Shown: positions 26,437 to 36,040 of the stretch, in pieces
Numbering within the stretch: position 1 is the first letter of the stretch
Layout: each line of letters starts with the position of its first letter
NCBI RefSeq assembly: GCF_002159765.1
Contig: NZ_NFJH01000002.1
Coordinates: 62,001 to 126,000, forward strand
Direction of reading: 5' to 3'
Source: Collinsella sp. An268
GTDB taxonomy: Bacteria; Actinomycetota; Coriobacteriia; Coriobacteriales; Coriobacteriaceae
DNA: 64,000 bases
Made by a program: the position numbers and the translations under genes
The notes under the pieces: model-generated
What the model was told of the DNA's origin: nothing
Seen by the model: the letters and a program-made list of their open reading frames with translations, nothing else
Databases searched by the model: none

Positions 26437-26634
26437 GCGGGGGCTCCTTGCTGGTAGACGTAGCGTGCGGCGCATCGATGGGGCACCGCGGCATTGATTG
26501 TATCAGCAGCGCATGCGCGGGCGGCGTTTACCGGACGGAAACATGGGGCCCTACATTGTGTCTGATTGGAGAATATGCGCGCCGACCGTCAGATATTCGT
26601 GTAATATACAAACCAGCGCGAAAGGATGCGCCAT

Positions 26635-26662
26635 TTATGCATAATTTCGCATAATGTATGCG
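26635..26662. promoter_or_regulatory. Candidate arginine-regulator operator before argG
   Basis: TTATGC (26635-26640) and GCATAA (26649-26654) form a perfect dyad, and a third TATGCG follows at 26657-26662. TAATAT (26602-26607) upstream could be the -10 region. The dyad is in the place of an ARG box, but the bases differ from the classical TGAAT/ATTCA consensus. Confidence 0.45.
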
Positions 26663-26683
26663 ATCGAGAGCGGAGGGAGCTCC

Positions 26684-27904
26684 ATGGCTGAGAAGGAGAA
26701 GGTCGTCCTCGCCTATTCGGGCGGTCTCGACACGTCGGTCTGCATCAAGTGGCTGCAGGTTGAGAAGAACCTCGACGTCATCGCCATCTGCGGCAACGTC
26801 GGGCAGGATGAGAAGGATCTCGAGTGGATTCGCCAGAAGGCGCTTGATATGGGCGCCATCGCGAGCGAGGCCGTGGACATGCGCGCCGAGTACGCGGCGG
26901 ACTTCCTCTCCAAGGCCATTTGGGCCAACGGTAAGTACGAGGGCGTCTACCCGCTGCTCTCGGCCCTCTCGCGCCCGCTCATCTCCAAGCACCTCGTGGA
27001 CCTCGCCCACAAGTACGGCGCCAAGTACGTGGCGCACGGCTGCACGGGCAAGGGCAACGACCAGGTGCGCTTCGAGACCTCGATCCGCGCGCTCGACCCC
27101 GACCTCGAGATCATCGCGCCGGTGCGCGAGTGGGACCTGACCTCCCGCGAGTCCGAGATGGAGTGGGCCGCGGCGCACGACGTGCCCGTGCCCACCACCA
27201 AGAAGAAGCCCTACTCGATTGACGACAACCTCTGGGGCCGCGCCATCGAGTGCGGCGTGCTCGAGGACACGTGGAACACCCCGCCGGCGGACATCTGGAC
27301 GATGACCGCGGCGCCGGAGGACTGCCCGGCGGAACCCGAGACCGTCATCATCGGCTTCAAGGGCGGCGTGCCGAGCTCCATCAACGGTGAGGAGCTGCCG
27401 CTTCTCGATCTCATCATCAAGGCGAACGAGATCGCCGGCCGCAACGGCTACGGCCGCCTCGACATGATCGAGGACCGCGTGGTGGGCATCAAGAGCCGCG
27501 AGTGCTACGAGTGCCCGGGCGCGCTTCTGCTCATCGAGGCGCACAAGACGCTCGAGACGCTCTGCCTCGACTACGAGACCCTGAAGGAGAAGGCCAAGCT
27601 CGACGTCGAGTGGGCGAGTGCGGTCTACCGCGGCCTCTGGTACAGCCAGAACCGCCACGCCATCGACGCGTACAACGCCTACACCCAGAAGTACGTGACG
27701 GGCGAGGTGCGCTTCAAGCTCTGCCGCGGCGGCATCTTTATGGACGGCGTGCGCAGCGACTACAGCCTCTATAGCAAGCCGCTCGCGACCTACGACGAGG
27801 GCGACATCTTCCCCCACGAGGCGGCACCCGGCTTCATCGAGCTCCACAGCCTGCAGTCGCGCACGTGGTCGCGCATGCAGGGCCCGGGCTCGGGCCTCGC
27901 GTAA
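26684..27904 (+). CDS. argG: Argininosuccinate synthase
   Basis: Joins citrulline and aspartate using ATP to form argininosuccinate. The 406-residue protein begins with the PP-loop motif LAYSGGLDTSVCIKWL. Later motifs are GKGNDQVRFE and the C-terminal synthetase region SRECYECPGA. I prefer ATG 26684 (MAEKEK) with GGAGGGAG upstream over ATG 26654, which lies in the operator dyad. argH follows with its own promoter. argCJBD/argF are not here, so the strain may make arginine from imported citrulline or hold those genes elsewhere. Confidence 0.96.
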   Translation: MAEKEKVVLAYSGGLDTSVCIKWLQVEKNLDVIAICGNVGQDEKDLEWIRQKALDMGAIASEAVDMRAEYAADFLSKAIWANGKYEGVYPLLSALSRPLISKHLVDLAHKYGAKYVAHGCTGKGNDQVRFETSIRALDPDLEIIAPVREWDLTSRESEMEWAAAHDVPVPTTKKKPYSIDDNLWGRAIECGVLEDTWNTPPADIWTMTAAPEDCPAEPETVIIGFKGGVPSSINGEELPLLDLIIKANEIAGRNGYGRLDMIEDRVVGIKSRECYECPGALLLIEAHKTLETLCLDYETLKEKAKLDVEWASAVYRGLWYSQNRHAIDAYNAYTQKYVTGEVRFKLCRGGIFMDGVRSDYSLYSKPLATYDEGDIFPHEAAPGFIELHSLQSRTWSRMQGPGSGLA

Positions 27905-27921
27905 GGGGCCGCGGGGCGCCG

Positions 27922-27950
27922 TTGGGCGCCACCGAGGTTTCGCGTATAGT
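27922..27950 (+). promoter_or_regulatory. argH promoter
   Basis: TTGGGC (27922-27927), 17-base spacer, TATAGT (27945-27950). A GC-rich dyad (GCGGTCCGC / GCGGGCCGC) lies in the leader. Confidence 0.65.
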
Positions 27951-28009
27951 TAGAAAGCGCGGTCCGCTTGTCCCGCGGGCCGCGTTTCTCGTATTGAAGG
28001 AGGTTGTCC

Positions 28010-29437
<1,428 letters not shown>

Positions 29438-29573
29438 CGGCTGGCGCCCCGCCCGACGCGGCGCCGACCGGGAGCCCCGCCCGACGCAGCGCCCGCCGCG
29501 CCGCCGGCGTTATGCCATACTGATGGAAGGCAATCGGCGGGCCTTGCCGCCCGCTCACGCGAAAGGAGCCCTC

Positions 29574-29990
29574 ATGGCCGACATCGAGAGAACCTACATC
29601 ATGATCAAGCCCGATGCGGTGCGCGACCGCAAGGTCGGCGAGATCATCACCCGCATCGAGCGCACGGGCCTTACCATCGAGCGCCTCGACATGGCGACGC
29701 TCGACGCCGACACGGTGCGCGAGCACTACGCCCATCTGGCCGACAAGCCGTTTTTCGCCGATCTCGTCGCGTTTATGACGAGCGGCCCCGTCGTCAAGAT
29801 GATCGTCTCCGGCCTGGGCGCCATCGGCAAGATGCGCACGATCATGGGCGCCACCAACCCGCTCGACGCCGCGCCCGGCACCATCCGCGGCGACTTTGCC
29901 ATCGACGTCAACTCCAACATCATCCACGGCTCGGACGGCCCCGATACGGCCGCCATCGAGATCCGCCGCTTCTTTGGCGAGGACGCGTAG
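29574..29990 (+). CDS. ndk: Nucleoside diphosphate kinase
   Basis: Exchanges terminal phosphates between nucleoside di- and triphosphates. The 138-residue protein has the ERTYIMIKPDAV start, GATNPLDAAPGTIRGDFA, and the active-site NIIHGSD with phospho-acceptor His118. AAAGGAG precedes the ATG. The translational GTPase gene begins six bases after the stop, so the two are probably co-transcribed. Confidence 0.95.
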   Translation: MADIERTYIMIKPDAVRDRKVGEIITRIERTGLTIERLDMATLDADTVREHYAHLADKPFFADLVAFMTSGPVVKMIVSGLGAIGKMRTIMGATNPLDAAPGTIRGDFAIDVNSNIIHGSDGPDTAAIEIRRFFGEDA

Positions 29991-29996
29991 GGCCCG

Positions 29997-32060
29997 GTGA
30001 CCGCCGCAACCGATGCCGTGGTGGGGCTCGTCGCCCCGGTCGACGCGGGCAAGACCACCCTCGCCGAGGCGCTGCTCTTTCGCGCGGGCGCCATCCGCCG
30101 GCAGGGCCGGGTCGACCACGGCGACGCGCACCTCGACACGCACGCGCTGGAGCGCGAGCGCGGCATCACCATTTTTGCGAAGCAGACGGCGCTCGACCAT
30201 GCGGGCGCCCATCTGATGATCGTCGACACACCGGGGCACGTGGACTTCTCCGCCGAGATGGAGCGCGTGCTCCCGGTGCTCGACTACGCGGTGCTCGTGG
30301 TGAGCGCGACCGACGGCGTGCAGGGCCATACCGAGACCCTGTGGGAGCTGCTCGCGCGCTACCGCGTGCCCACCATCCTGTTTATCAACAAAATGGACCT
30401 GGCGGACGGGGATGCCGCCGCCGTGCGGGGTGTCCTGGCGCGCCGTTTGGGCGCGCCGCTCGTGGCGGGGGAGGGCCTCGCCGCGGTGTGCCGCGCCGCC
30501 GATCGCGCGCCCGCCGCCGCGCTCGAGGACGCCGCTGCAGGCGCGCCCGCCGCCGCGCTCGAGGACGCCGCGGCCACTGATGAGCGCGCTCTCGACGAGT
30601 ACCTCGAGACGGGGACGCTCGCCCCGGCGACGGTGCGGCGCCTGGTGGCGGAGCGCGCCGTCTTCCCGTGTTTTGCGGGCGCCGCCCTCAAGGGCGAGGG
30701 CGTCCCTGCGCTGCTCGACGGCATCGCGGCGCTCGTGCGGCAACAGATGTGGCCCGCCGCCTTCGGTGCGCGCGTGTACCGCGTGAGCCGCGGCCCGCGC
30801 GGCGAGCGGCTCGCATGGCTCAAGGTGACGGGAGGCGAGCTCCGCGCCAAGATGCCGCTTGCGGGCGTGACGCGCGGCGAGGCGTGGGAGGAGAAGGCCG
30901 ACCAGGTGCGCCTCTACGACGCCGACAGCTACGAGATCGCCCAGGCTGTTCCCGCCGGGCGCGTCTGCGCGGTTTCGGGCCTCACGCGCGTGATGCCCGG
31001 AGACGGCATCGGGGCCGAGGCCGCCGCCGCGCCACCCGCGCTCGTGCCCGTGCTCTCGTACCGGGTCGACCCCGGCGAGGCGGACATCACCCATCTGGTG
31101 CGGGCGCTCCGCGAGCTCGCCGACGAGGAGCCGTTGCTCGGGGTGCGCTGGGAGGAGCAGCTGGGGGAGGTCCATGTACAGCTCATGGGCGCCGTGCAGC
31201 AGGAGGTGCTCGCCGAGGAGCTGCACCGGCGCTTCGGCCTTTCGGTGACGTTCGGGACGGGCGGCATCCTCTACCGCGAGACGCTGACGGCGCCCGCCTG
31301 CGGCGTGGGGCACTTCGAGCCCCTCAGGCACTATGCCGAGGTGCGGCTGCTCATCGAGCCCGGGCCGCGGGGCTCGGGCGTGGTCGCCGGGTCGCGCGCG
31401 AGCGAGGACGATCTCGATCGCAACTGGCAGCGCCTTATCTTGACGCACGTGCTCGAGCGCGACCATCCGGGCGTGCTCACCGGCGCGCCCCTGACCGACG
31501 TGCGCGTCACGGTTCTGGGCGGCCGTGCGCACCTCAAGCACACCGAGGGCGGCGACTTTCGCCAGGCGACGTACCGTGCCGTCCGGCAGGGGCTTATGGA
31601 GGCCCGCACGGCGGGCGCGTGCGAGCTGATGGAGCCCTGGTACCGTTTTCGCCTCGCGGTCCCGTCCGACAAGGTGGGGCGGGCGCTTGCGGACGTGCAG
31701 CGCATGGCGGCGGTATTCGACCCGCCCGAGGTCGCGGGCGACCGGGCGCGCCTCACCGGCATCGCGCCCGTGTGCGAGATGCGCTCCTATGCGCTCGAGG
31801 TCGCGGCCTATACGGGCGGCCGCGGCCACCTCTCGCTCGAATTCGCCTGCTACCGGCCGTGCCATAACGCCGAAGAGGTCATCGCGGCGGGGGCCTACGA
31901 CCCGGCGGCGGATCTCGCCAACACGCCGGACTCCGTCTTCTGCGCGCACGGTGCGGGCTATACCGTCCCGTGGGACGAGGTTCCGGCGCATGCCCACACG
32001 GTCATCGAGCCGGCGCGCCTGCGCCCGTGGCGCTCTGCCGAGGAGGTCTTCGGCTCGTGA
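29997..32060 (+). CDS. Ribosomal-protection-type translational GTPase (TetM-like)
   Basis: A 687-residue EF-G-like GTPase. The G domain shows PVDAGKTTL (residues 14-22), RGITI switch I, DTPGHVDF, and NKMD. Domains II-V follow (for example VSRGPRGERLAWLKVTGGELRAKMPL and GGRGHLSLEF). It resembles the TetM/TetO family in length and layout, but the P-loop and several motifs are divergent from acquired resistance genes and base use matches the chromosome. I therefore expect a resident paralogue that removes something from the ribosome rather than proven tetracycline resistance. A 12-residue stretch (APAAALEDAAAG) is tandemly duplicated at about residues 170-195. GTG start without a strong ribosome-binding site, coupled to ndk. 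Confidence 0.85.
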   Translation: MTAATDAVVGLVAPVDAGKTTLAEALLFRAGAIRRQGRVDHGDAHLDTHALERERGITIFAKQTALDHAGAHLMIVDTPGHVDFSAEMERVLPVLDYAVLVVSATDGVQGHTETLWELLARYRVPTILFINKMDLADGDAAAVRGVLARRLGAPLVAGEGLAAVCRAADRAPAAALEDAAAGAPAAALEDAAATDERALDEYLETGTLAPATVRRLVAERAVFPCFAGAALKGEGVPALLDGIAALVRQQMWPAAFGARVYRVSRGPRGERLAWLKVTGGELRAKMPLAGVTRGEAWEEKADQVRLYDADSYEIAQAVPAGRVCAVSGLTRVMPGDGIGAEAAAAPPALVPVLSYRVDPGEADITHLVRALRELADEEPLLGVRWEEQLGEVHVQLMGAVQQEVLAEELHRRFGLSVTFGTGGILYRETLTAPACGVGHFEPLRHYAEVRLLIEPGPRGSGVVAGSRASEDDLDRNWQRLILTHVLERDHPGVLTGAPLTDVRVTVLGGRAHLKHTEGGDFRQATYRAVRQGLMEARTAGACELMEPWYRFRLAVPSDKVGRALADVQRMAAVFDPPEVAGDRARLTGIAPVCEMRSYALEVAAYTGGRGHLSLEFACYRPCHNAEEVIAAGAYDPAADLANTPDSVFCAHGAGYTVPWDEVPAHAHTVIEPARLRPWRSAEEVFGS
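30505..30571 (+). repeat. In-frame 36-bp tandem duplication in the TetM-like gene
   Basis: The 31-base stretch beginning GCGCGCCCGCCGCCG at 30505 recurs at 30541. The period is 36 bases, adding 12 residues to an Ala-rich loop of the G domain. The reading frame is preserved. Confidence 0.85.
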
Positions 32061-32118
32061 GGCCCGCGATGCGCGGCGCGCCGTGCTCGCGAAATGGCTG
32101 CCCGCTAGGGGGTTATTC

Positions 32119-32247
32119 ATTCTAGTGTATAGTTCAGAGCGCCCCTCTTGAGTAGAGCCAAAATCGCTCAAGCCCTCTACCTGCGTATCTGTTGCGACTG
32201 GTGGGCCGGTGTGCGTTCGAGGCCCCGCCTGAAATAGGCACTAGAAT
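32119..32247. mobile_element. 129-bp MITE-like element, copy B
   Basis: Left end ATTCTAGTGTATAGTTCA (32119-32136) and the complement of its right end (32230-32247) match at 15 of 18 positions. It has the same length as copy A at 23986-24114 and shares TCTAGTG, TAGTTCAG and the TCTACCTGC interior. The 32061-32495 gap otherwise holds the GGGGACGCTC repeats and the promoter region of the next gene. Confidence 0.65.
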
Positions 32248-32270
32248 AAATGACCCCCCAAAGAGACGTC

Positions 32271-32336
32271 CTGAGCGCCCCCGGGGACGCTCGAAACCGC
32301 GCCCTGAGCGCCCCGGGGACGCTCGAAATCGCGCTC
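32271..32336. repeat. Tandem GC palindromes (REP-like doublet)
   Basis: Two near-identical 33-base units (from 32271 and 32304), each holding a self-complementary core GAGCGCCCC/GGGGACGCTC. They adjoin copy B of the 129-bp element. GGGGACG is shared with the repeats beside the RAYT gene. Confidence 0.6.
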
Positions 32337-32495
32337 CCGGCGCACCCATTCCGCGCCATATGCGCGGCGGCGCGTCCAAATCCTCAGCGAAGGTCGGTCT
32401 CGCGCTATACTCAGACGCTTGTGGGCCGTCGCGGGGACGGACTGCTGCAGAAGATCGGCCTTGGCGGAGAGCGGGCCGCGTGAAGGGGAGAGGGT

Positions 32496-33683
32496 ATGCC
32501 GGATATCGTGCATCGCAGACCGGATCTGAGAGAGTTCGTGCGCAGGGACCCGGTGCTCGTCATCGCATGCGCGCTCGCGCTTCTGTCGTGCGCGGTGGTC
32601 CCTCCAGATGCCGGCTATCTCGGCTATGTCGACCTGCGCACGCTCGGCCTCCTCTTCAGCCTCATGACGGTGATGACGGGGCTCACGCGCCTGGGTGTGT
32701 TCCGCGCGGCGTGCCGGGCGCTGCTCGCCGTCGTCCGCGGGCCGCGCTCGCTCGCGCTGGCGCTCACGCTGCTCGCGTTCTTCTCGAGCATGCTGATCAC
32801 CAACGATGTCGCGCTCGTCACCTTCGTGCCGCTCGCGCTCCTTTCCCTGGGGCATCTGGGGTCGCCGCGCCTCACGTGCTTCACAGTGGTGATGATGACC
32901 ATCGCGGCGAACCTGGGGAGCATGGCCACGCCCGTCGGGAATCCCCAGAACCTGTATCTCTACTCCGCCTCGCACCTGCCCCTGATGGATTTCATATTGC
33001 TCATGCTGCCCTATACGGCGGCGGCGCTCGCGCTGCTTGTGGGGGCTATCGCGCTTTTCGGACGCGCCCTGGGCGCTCGGCCGGCCCTCGCGCCCGCGTC
33101 CCGCGCCCCGCGGGGAGCGGAGCCTGACACCGCGCTGGACGATGTGGAGGGGCCCGTCCGCGTGCCGCTCGCCCGCACCGTCCCCTGGGCGGTCCTGTTC
33201 GCGCTCGCCCTCGCCGCCGTGGCGCGCGTGCTGCCGTATCAGGTCCCCGTAATCGCGGCCGTCGCCGTCGGGCTGGCGTGCGACCGGCAGGCGCTTCGCC
33301 ATGTGGACTACGCGCTGCTGCTCACCTTCGTGGCGTTCTTCGTCTTTGTGGGCAACATGGGGCGCATCGGCGCCGTCGATGCGTTTATCGCGCAGGTGGT
33401 GGCGGGCAACGAGCTTCTGGTCTCCATCGCGGCGAGCCAGGTGCTCTCCAACGTGCCCGCGGCGATTCTCCTCTCGGGCTTCACGAGTGCCTGGCCCGCC
33501 CTCATCGTCGGCACCAACGTGGGCGGCCTCGGCACCCTCATCGCCTCGATGGCGAGCCTCATCTCCTACAAGCAGGTGGCGCTCGTGCTGCTGCACGAGA
33601 AGGGTCGCTACCTCCGTCTCTTCACCCTCTGGAACGTGGCGTTTCTGCTCGCGCTCACCCTGCTCGCGCTTCTCATCGGGTAG
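32496..33683 (+). CDS. SLC13/ArsB-type anion permease
   Basis: A 395-residue integral membrane protein of the ion-transporter superfamily. About ten hydrophobic helices are visible. The paired re-entrant signatures are FSSMLITNDVALVTFVPLAL with ANLGSMATPVGNPQN in the first half, and ASQVLSNVPAAILLSG with GTNVGGLGTLIASMASLIS in the second. These resemble ArsB/NhaD/DASS carriers. The transported anion is not determinable. A cytoplasmic Pro/Ala-rich loop separates the halves (about 188-220). GGGGAGAGGG precedes the ATG. Confidence 0.85.
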   Translation: MPDIVHRRPDLREFVRRDPVLVIACALALLSCAVVPPDAGYLGYVDLRTLGLLFSLMTVMTGLTRLGVFRAACRALLAVVRGPRSLALALTLLAFFSSMLITNDVALVTFVPLALLSLGHLGSPRLTCFTVVMMTIAANLGSMATPVGNPQNLYLYSASHLPLMDFILLMLPYTAAALALLVGAIALFGRALGARPALAPASRAPRGAEPDTALDDVEGPVRVPLARTVPWAVLFALALAAVARVLPYQVPVIAAVAVGLACDRQALRHVDYALLLTFVAFFVFVGNMGRIGAVDAFIAQVVAGNELLVSIAASQVLSNVPAAILLSGFTSAWPALIVGTNVGGLGTLIASMASLISYKQVALVLLHEKGRYLRLFTLWNVAFLLALTLLALLIG

Positions 33684-33759
33684 GGCGGGGGCCTGCCGGC
33701 GCCGTTTCCTGTGGAGGTTTCGCGACCCGGTGCGCGCCGGGTGCTACCATGGGGCCCTT

Positions 33760-33809
33760 GCAACGCGCTGCGGAAGGCATAAGTCCAGTTGCCCTCCGCA
33801 GCGCGTTGC
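33760..33809. promoter_or_regulatory. Long hairpin between permease and DUF2798 gene
   Basis: A 15-bp perfect stem, GCAACGCGCTGCGGA (33760-33774) with 33795-33809, extended inside by GGCA/TGCC. It is followed by GTGCGTTTT and lies 42 bases before the next ATG, so it is either a terminator, an attenuator or a protein-binding dyad. Confidence 0.6.
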
Positions 33810-33851
33810 GTGCGTTTTGAGGGAGCTGGGCACGAAGGGGGATCCTGCCTC

Positions 33852-34358
33852 ATGCCCACCACGTTTCGCCAGCGCTGCGTGTTCTCCGTCCTCATGGCGT
33901 TCGCCATGGTGTACGGGATGGAGCTCTACAACCAGGTTCTTCTCGCGGGCGGCCTTTCCACCCGCCTCTTTCTCGCCCCGTTTGTCGACATACTGCCGCT
34001 CATGGCGGCCGTGATAGCGCTCGAGGCGCTCGTCGGAGGGCGCGTCGCGCACCGGCTCACGTTCCGCCTGCTCGATGCGACGAAGGTCCCGCCGCTTATC
34101 GTCACCGTCTTCATGGGGGCGTTCACCTGCTGGACCATGTGCCCGCTCATGAGCCTCGTGGCGACCGTCGCCTTCAAGCAGCCGCCGGCGGGCGAGCTCG
34201 TCGCGGTGTGGGTGCAGACGGTGGCGACCAGCTTTCCCATGGCCATCTGCTGGCAGCTCTTCGCGGCCGGGCCCGCCGTGCGCGCCGTGGCGCGGATGCT
34301 CTACCGCCTGCCCGTGCTCGCGGGCGGCGAGGACGGCCCGCGTCGCGCGAGGCTGTAG
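33852..34358 (+). CDS. DUF2798-type four-helix membrane protein
   Basis: A 168-residue protein with four hydrophobic helices arranged as two similar halves (CVFSVLMAFAMVYGMELYN and PPLIVTVFMGAFTCWTMCPLMS), consistent with a double DUF2798 unit. Function is unknown. ATG 33852 was chosen at the start of homology; GGGGG is about 13 bases upstream, which is a weak site. It probably shares or follows the transcript of the permease, depending on the hairpin between them. Confidence 0.7.
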   Translation: MPTTFRQRCVFSVLMAFAMVYGMELYNQVLLAGGLSTRLFLAPFVDILPLMAAVIALEALVGGRVAHRLTFRLLDATKVPPLIVTVFMGAFTCWTMCPLMSLVATVAFKQPPAGELVAVWVQTVATSFPMAICWQLFAAGPAVRAVARMLYRLPVLAGGEDGPRRARL

Positions 34359-34406
34359 GGCGCACGCGCCGCGCCTGTGCGGGGCCTGCGCGCCGGCACC
34401 GTGGGG

Positions 34407-35405
34407 TCACACGAGGTCGTAGGGCATCCGGCGGGCGATGAGGTAGAAGAGGCCAAGCACAGGCCAGGCGAAGCCGGGCATGAGGTAGGCGACGGCCAGC
34501 GTGGCGAGCCGCGCGGCGTAGAACGCGACGCGCCTCCCGCCCGTGCGCTCGCGCGTCTCCGCGCTCATGCGGACAAAGGCACCGCCCGGTGTCGATCCGC
34601 CGTGCCGCCAGGGCACGACGCCCTCGACCCAGATAAACGCCGCTGCGGCGATGACGAGCGGCCATGGCCCGTCGCCCCAGCGCGCGTCGCCCGGCAAGGC
34701 GGCGAGCACCACCGAGCAGGCACCCGCCGCCACCACCGCGATGATCCCCATCAGCAGCGTGTCGAGCCAAAACGCGACGAAGCGGCGGACGAAGCCGGGC
34801 GCGTGCGTGACGGCTTCCTCCTCGGCGAGGGCGCCGGGCGGCAGCACGCGGGCGAGCGCCGCCGCGCCGAGCCATCCGAGCACCGCGCCCGCCGTGTTGT
34901 AGATGAGGTCATCGACGTCGGCCGTGCGGTAGGCGTAGGGGTAGAGCCCGAAGAGCCCCGTGCCCTGCGCGGCCTCGATGACGCACGACGCGGCGAGCCC
35001 CAGCAGCGCCGAGGGAAGAAGGCCCAGGCGCAGCAGGCGCCCCGCGATGAAGCCCAGGGGGATGAAGAACACCACGTTGAAGGCGATCTGCGGCAGGGCC
35101 GACAGGCCCTCGCGGGAGAGGTCGCCCACAAACGCGAGCGGGTTCGTCTGCCAGGGGATGCCGTAGGTGATGCCGGGGCCGCTCTCGCCCGCGGGCAGCG
35201 GCCAGAGCGTGAAGCACCCGAGGCCGAGCACGTAGAGCACGGCCAGGTAGGTCGAGACCACCGAGGCGAAGCGCAGCCGCCCGTCGCGGTGGTACAGCCA
35301 GGCGAGCAAGGGCAGCGTGAGCACCGCCGAGGCGACGGGCCACAGGGCGAGCGCGAGCAGGAGGTTCTCGCTGTATCCGGCAAGAAAGCGCTTGAGGATG
35401 GTCAT
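34407..35405 (-). CDS. VanZ-RDD fusion membrane protein
   Basis: A 332-residue integral membrane protein. Residues 1-185 resemble VanZ (YLAVLYVLGLGCFTLWPLP, FNVVFFIPLGFIAGRLLR, SCVIEAAQ and the DVDDLIYNTAGAVLGWL signature). Residues 205-330 form an RDD domain (VRRFVAFWLDTLLMGIIAVV, then three more helices). VanZ-like proteins are linked to low-level glycopeptide or lipid II-related phenotypes, while RDD function is unclear; the combination has no known role that I can state. The frame is open upstream, but ATG 35405 begins the homology. Confidence 0.82.
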   Translation of the reverse strand: MTILKRFLAGYSENLLLALALWPVASAVLTLPLLAWLYHRDGRLRFASVVSTYLAVLYVLGLGCFTLWPLPAGESGPGITYGIPWQTNPLAFVGDLSREGLSALPQIAFNVVFFIPLGFIAGRLLRLGLLPSALLGLAASCVIEAAQGTGLFGLYPYAYRTADVDDLIYNTAGAVLGWLGAAALARVLPPGALAEEEAVTHAPGFVRRFVAFWLDTLLMGIIAVVAAGACSVVLAALPGDARWGDGPWPLVIAAAAFIWVEGVVPWRHGGSTPGGAFVRMSAETRERTGGRRVAFYAARLATLAVAYLMPGFAWPVLGLFYLIARRMPYDLV

Positions 35406-35732
35406 CGTCCACCGTACCTTGGTGTCGTGGGGCGGAAAAGGGGCGCACCGGGTGGGACGCGGCGGCCACGCCGCGGCACGCGCTGCGGTGCGGGCGCCCG
35501 CCGCGTTGCGGTGCCTGTTCCATGGTGCGCGCATCGGCGCGCCGGTGCCATCGAATTGCCTTACGGCACGGTGACACTTTGGTAAGGATGGTTATGAACG
35601 GCTTATGGCCGTCGCGTCACCTCCGCGTCTGCCTTACGACGAACGGTCGCAAGGCGAGTGGCAGGGCCGCGCGTTTTCGGGTGGGGAGAAGCGGCGGACG
35701 GCATATCGGGATTAGGCGAGGAGAAAAGAGAC

Positions 35733-35973
35733 GGATTGCATGTCCTCGCCGTGCGGGGAGAAAAGCCGCAGATTGTATGTTCAGGGACCTGGGGGAGATA
35801 TGCCGCAGATTGTATAGGCAGATTGTATAGCCCGAATTCTGAACGTCAAAATCCCAGCTCAGCGATGTGCAAAGATGGGGCGGATTGTATAGAAAGATAC
35901 AATCCGCCCCATCTTTTCCCGCCACAACATACAATCCGCCGCATCTTTCCCATTTCACCCGGGCATGCAATCC
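35733..35973. repeat. GATTGTAT repeat array, locus 2, with central 20-bp hairpin
   Basis: Five plus-strand cores of (G/A)GATTG(T/C)AT(GT/AG) start at 35733, 35770, 35807, 35820 and 35882 (steps 37, 37, 13, 62). Three inverted copies follow at 35897-35905, 35927-35937 and 35963-35973. A perfect 20-bp stem with a 6-base loop (35871-35890 / 35897-35916) sits at the turn. The 35406-36040 gap contains no gene. The unit also occurs at 18011-18070. Confidence 0.8.
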
Positions 35974-36040
35974 GGCGTCTTCATCCCCTTTGTGCCAAGG
36001 CGCAACGGCGGCCCTCGGGCCGGTTGCCGCGCCCGCGCCC

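Noticed and set aside
26496-26503. GATTGTAT between the HAD gene and argG as another copy of the repeat family
   Set aside because: Only the 8-base core matches; the surrounding unit sequence and hairpin are missing.
29997-32060. Acquired tetracycline-resistance gene
   Set aside because: The family fits, but motif divergence and native base composition favour a resident paralogue; resistance cannot be claimed from sequence.
35733-35973. The 37-base periodic repeats as a CRISPR array
   Set aside because: Only about 11-15 bases of each unit are conserved, spacings vary from 13 to 62, copies occur in both orientations and no cas gene is present.
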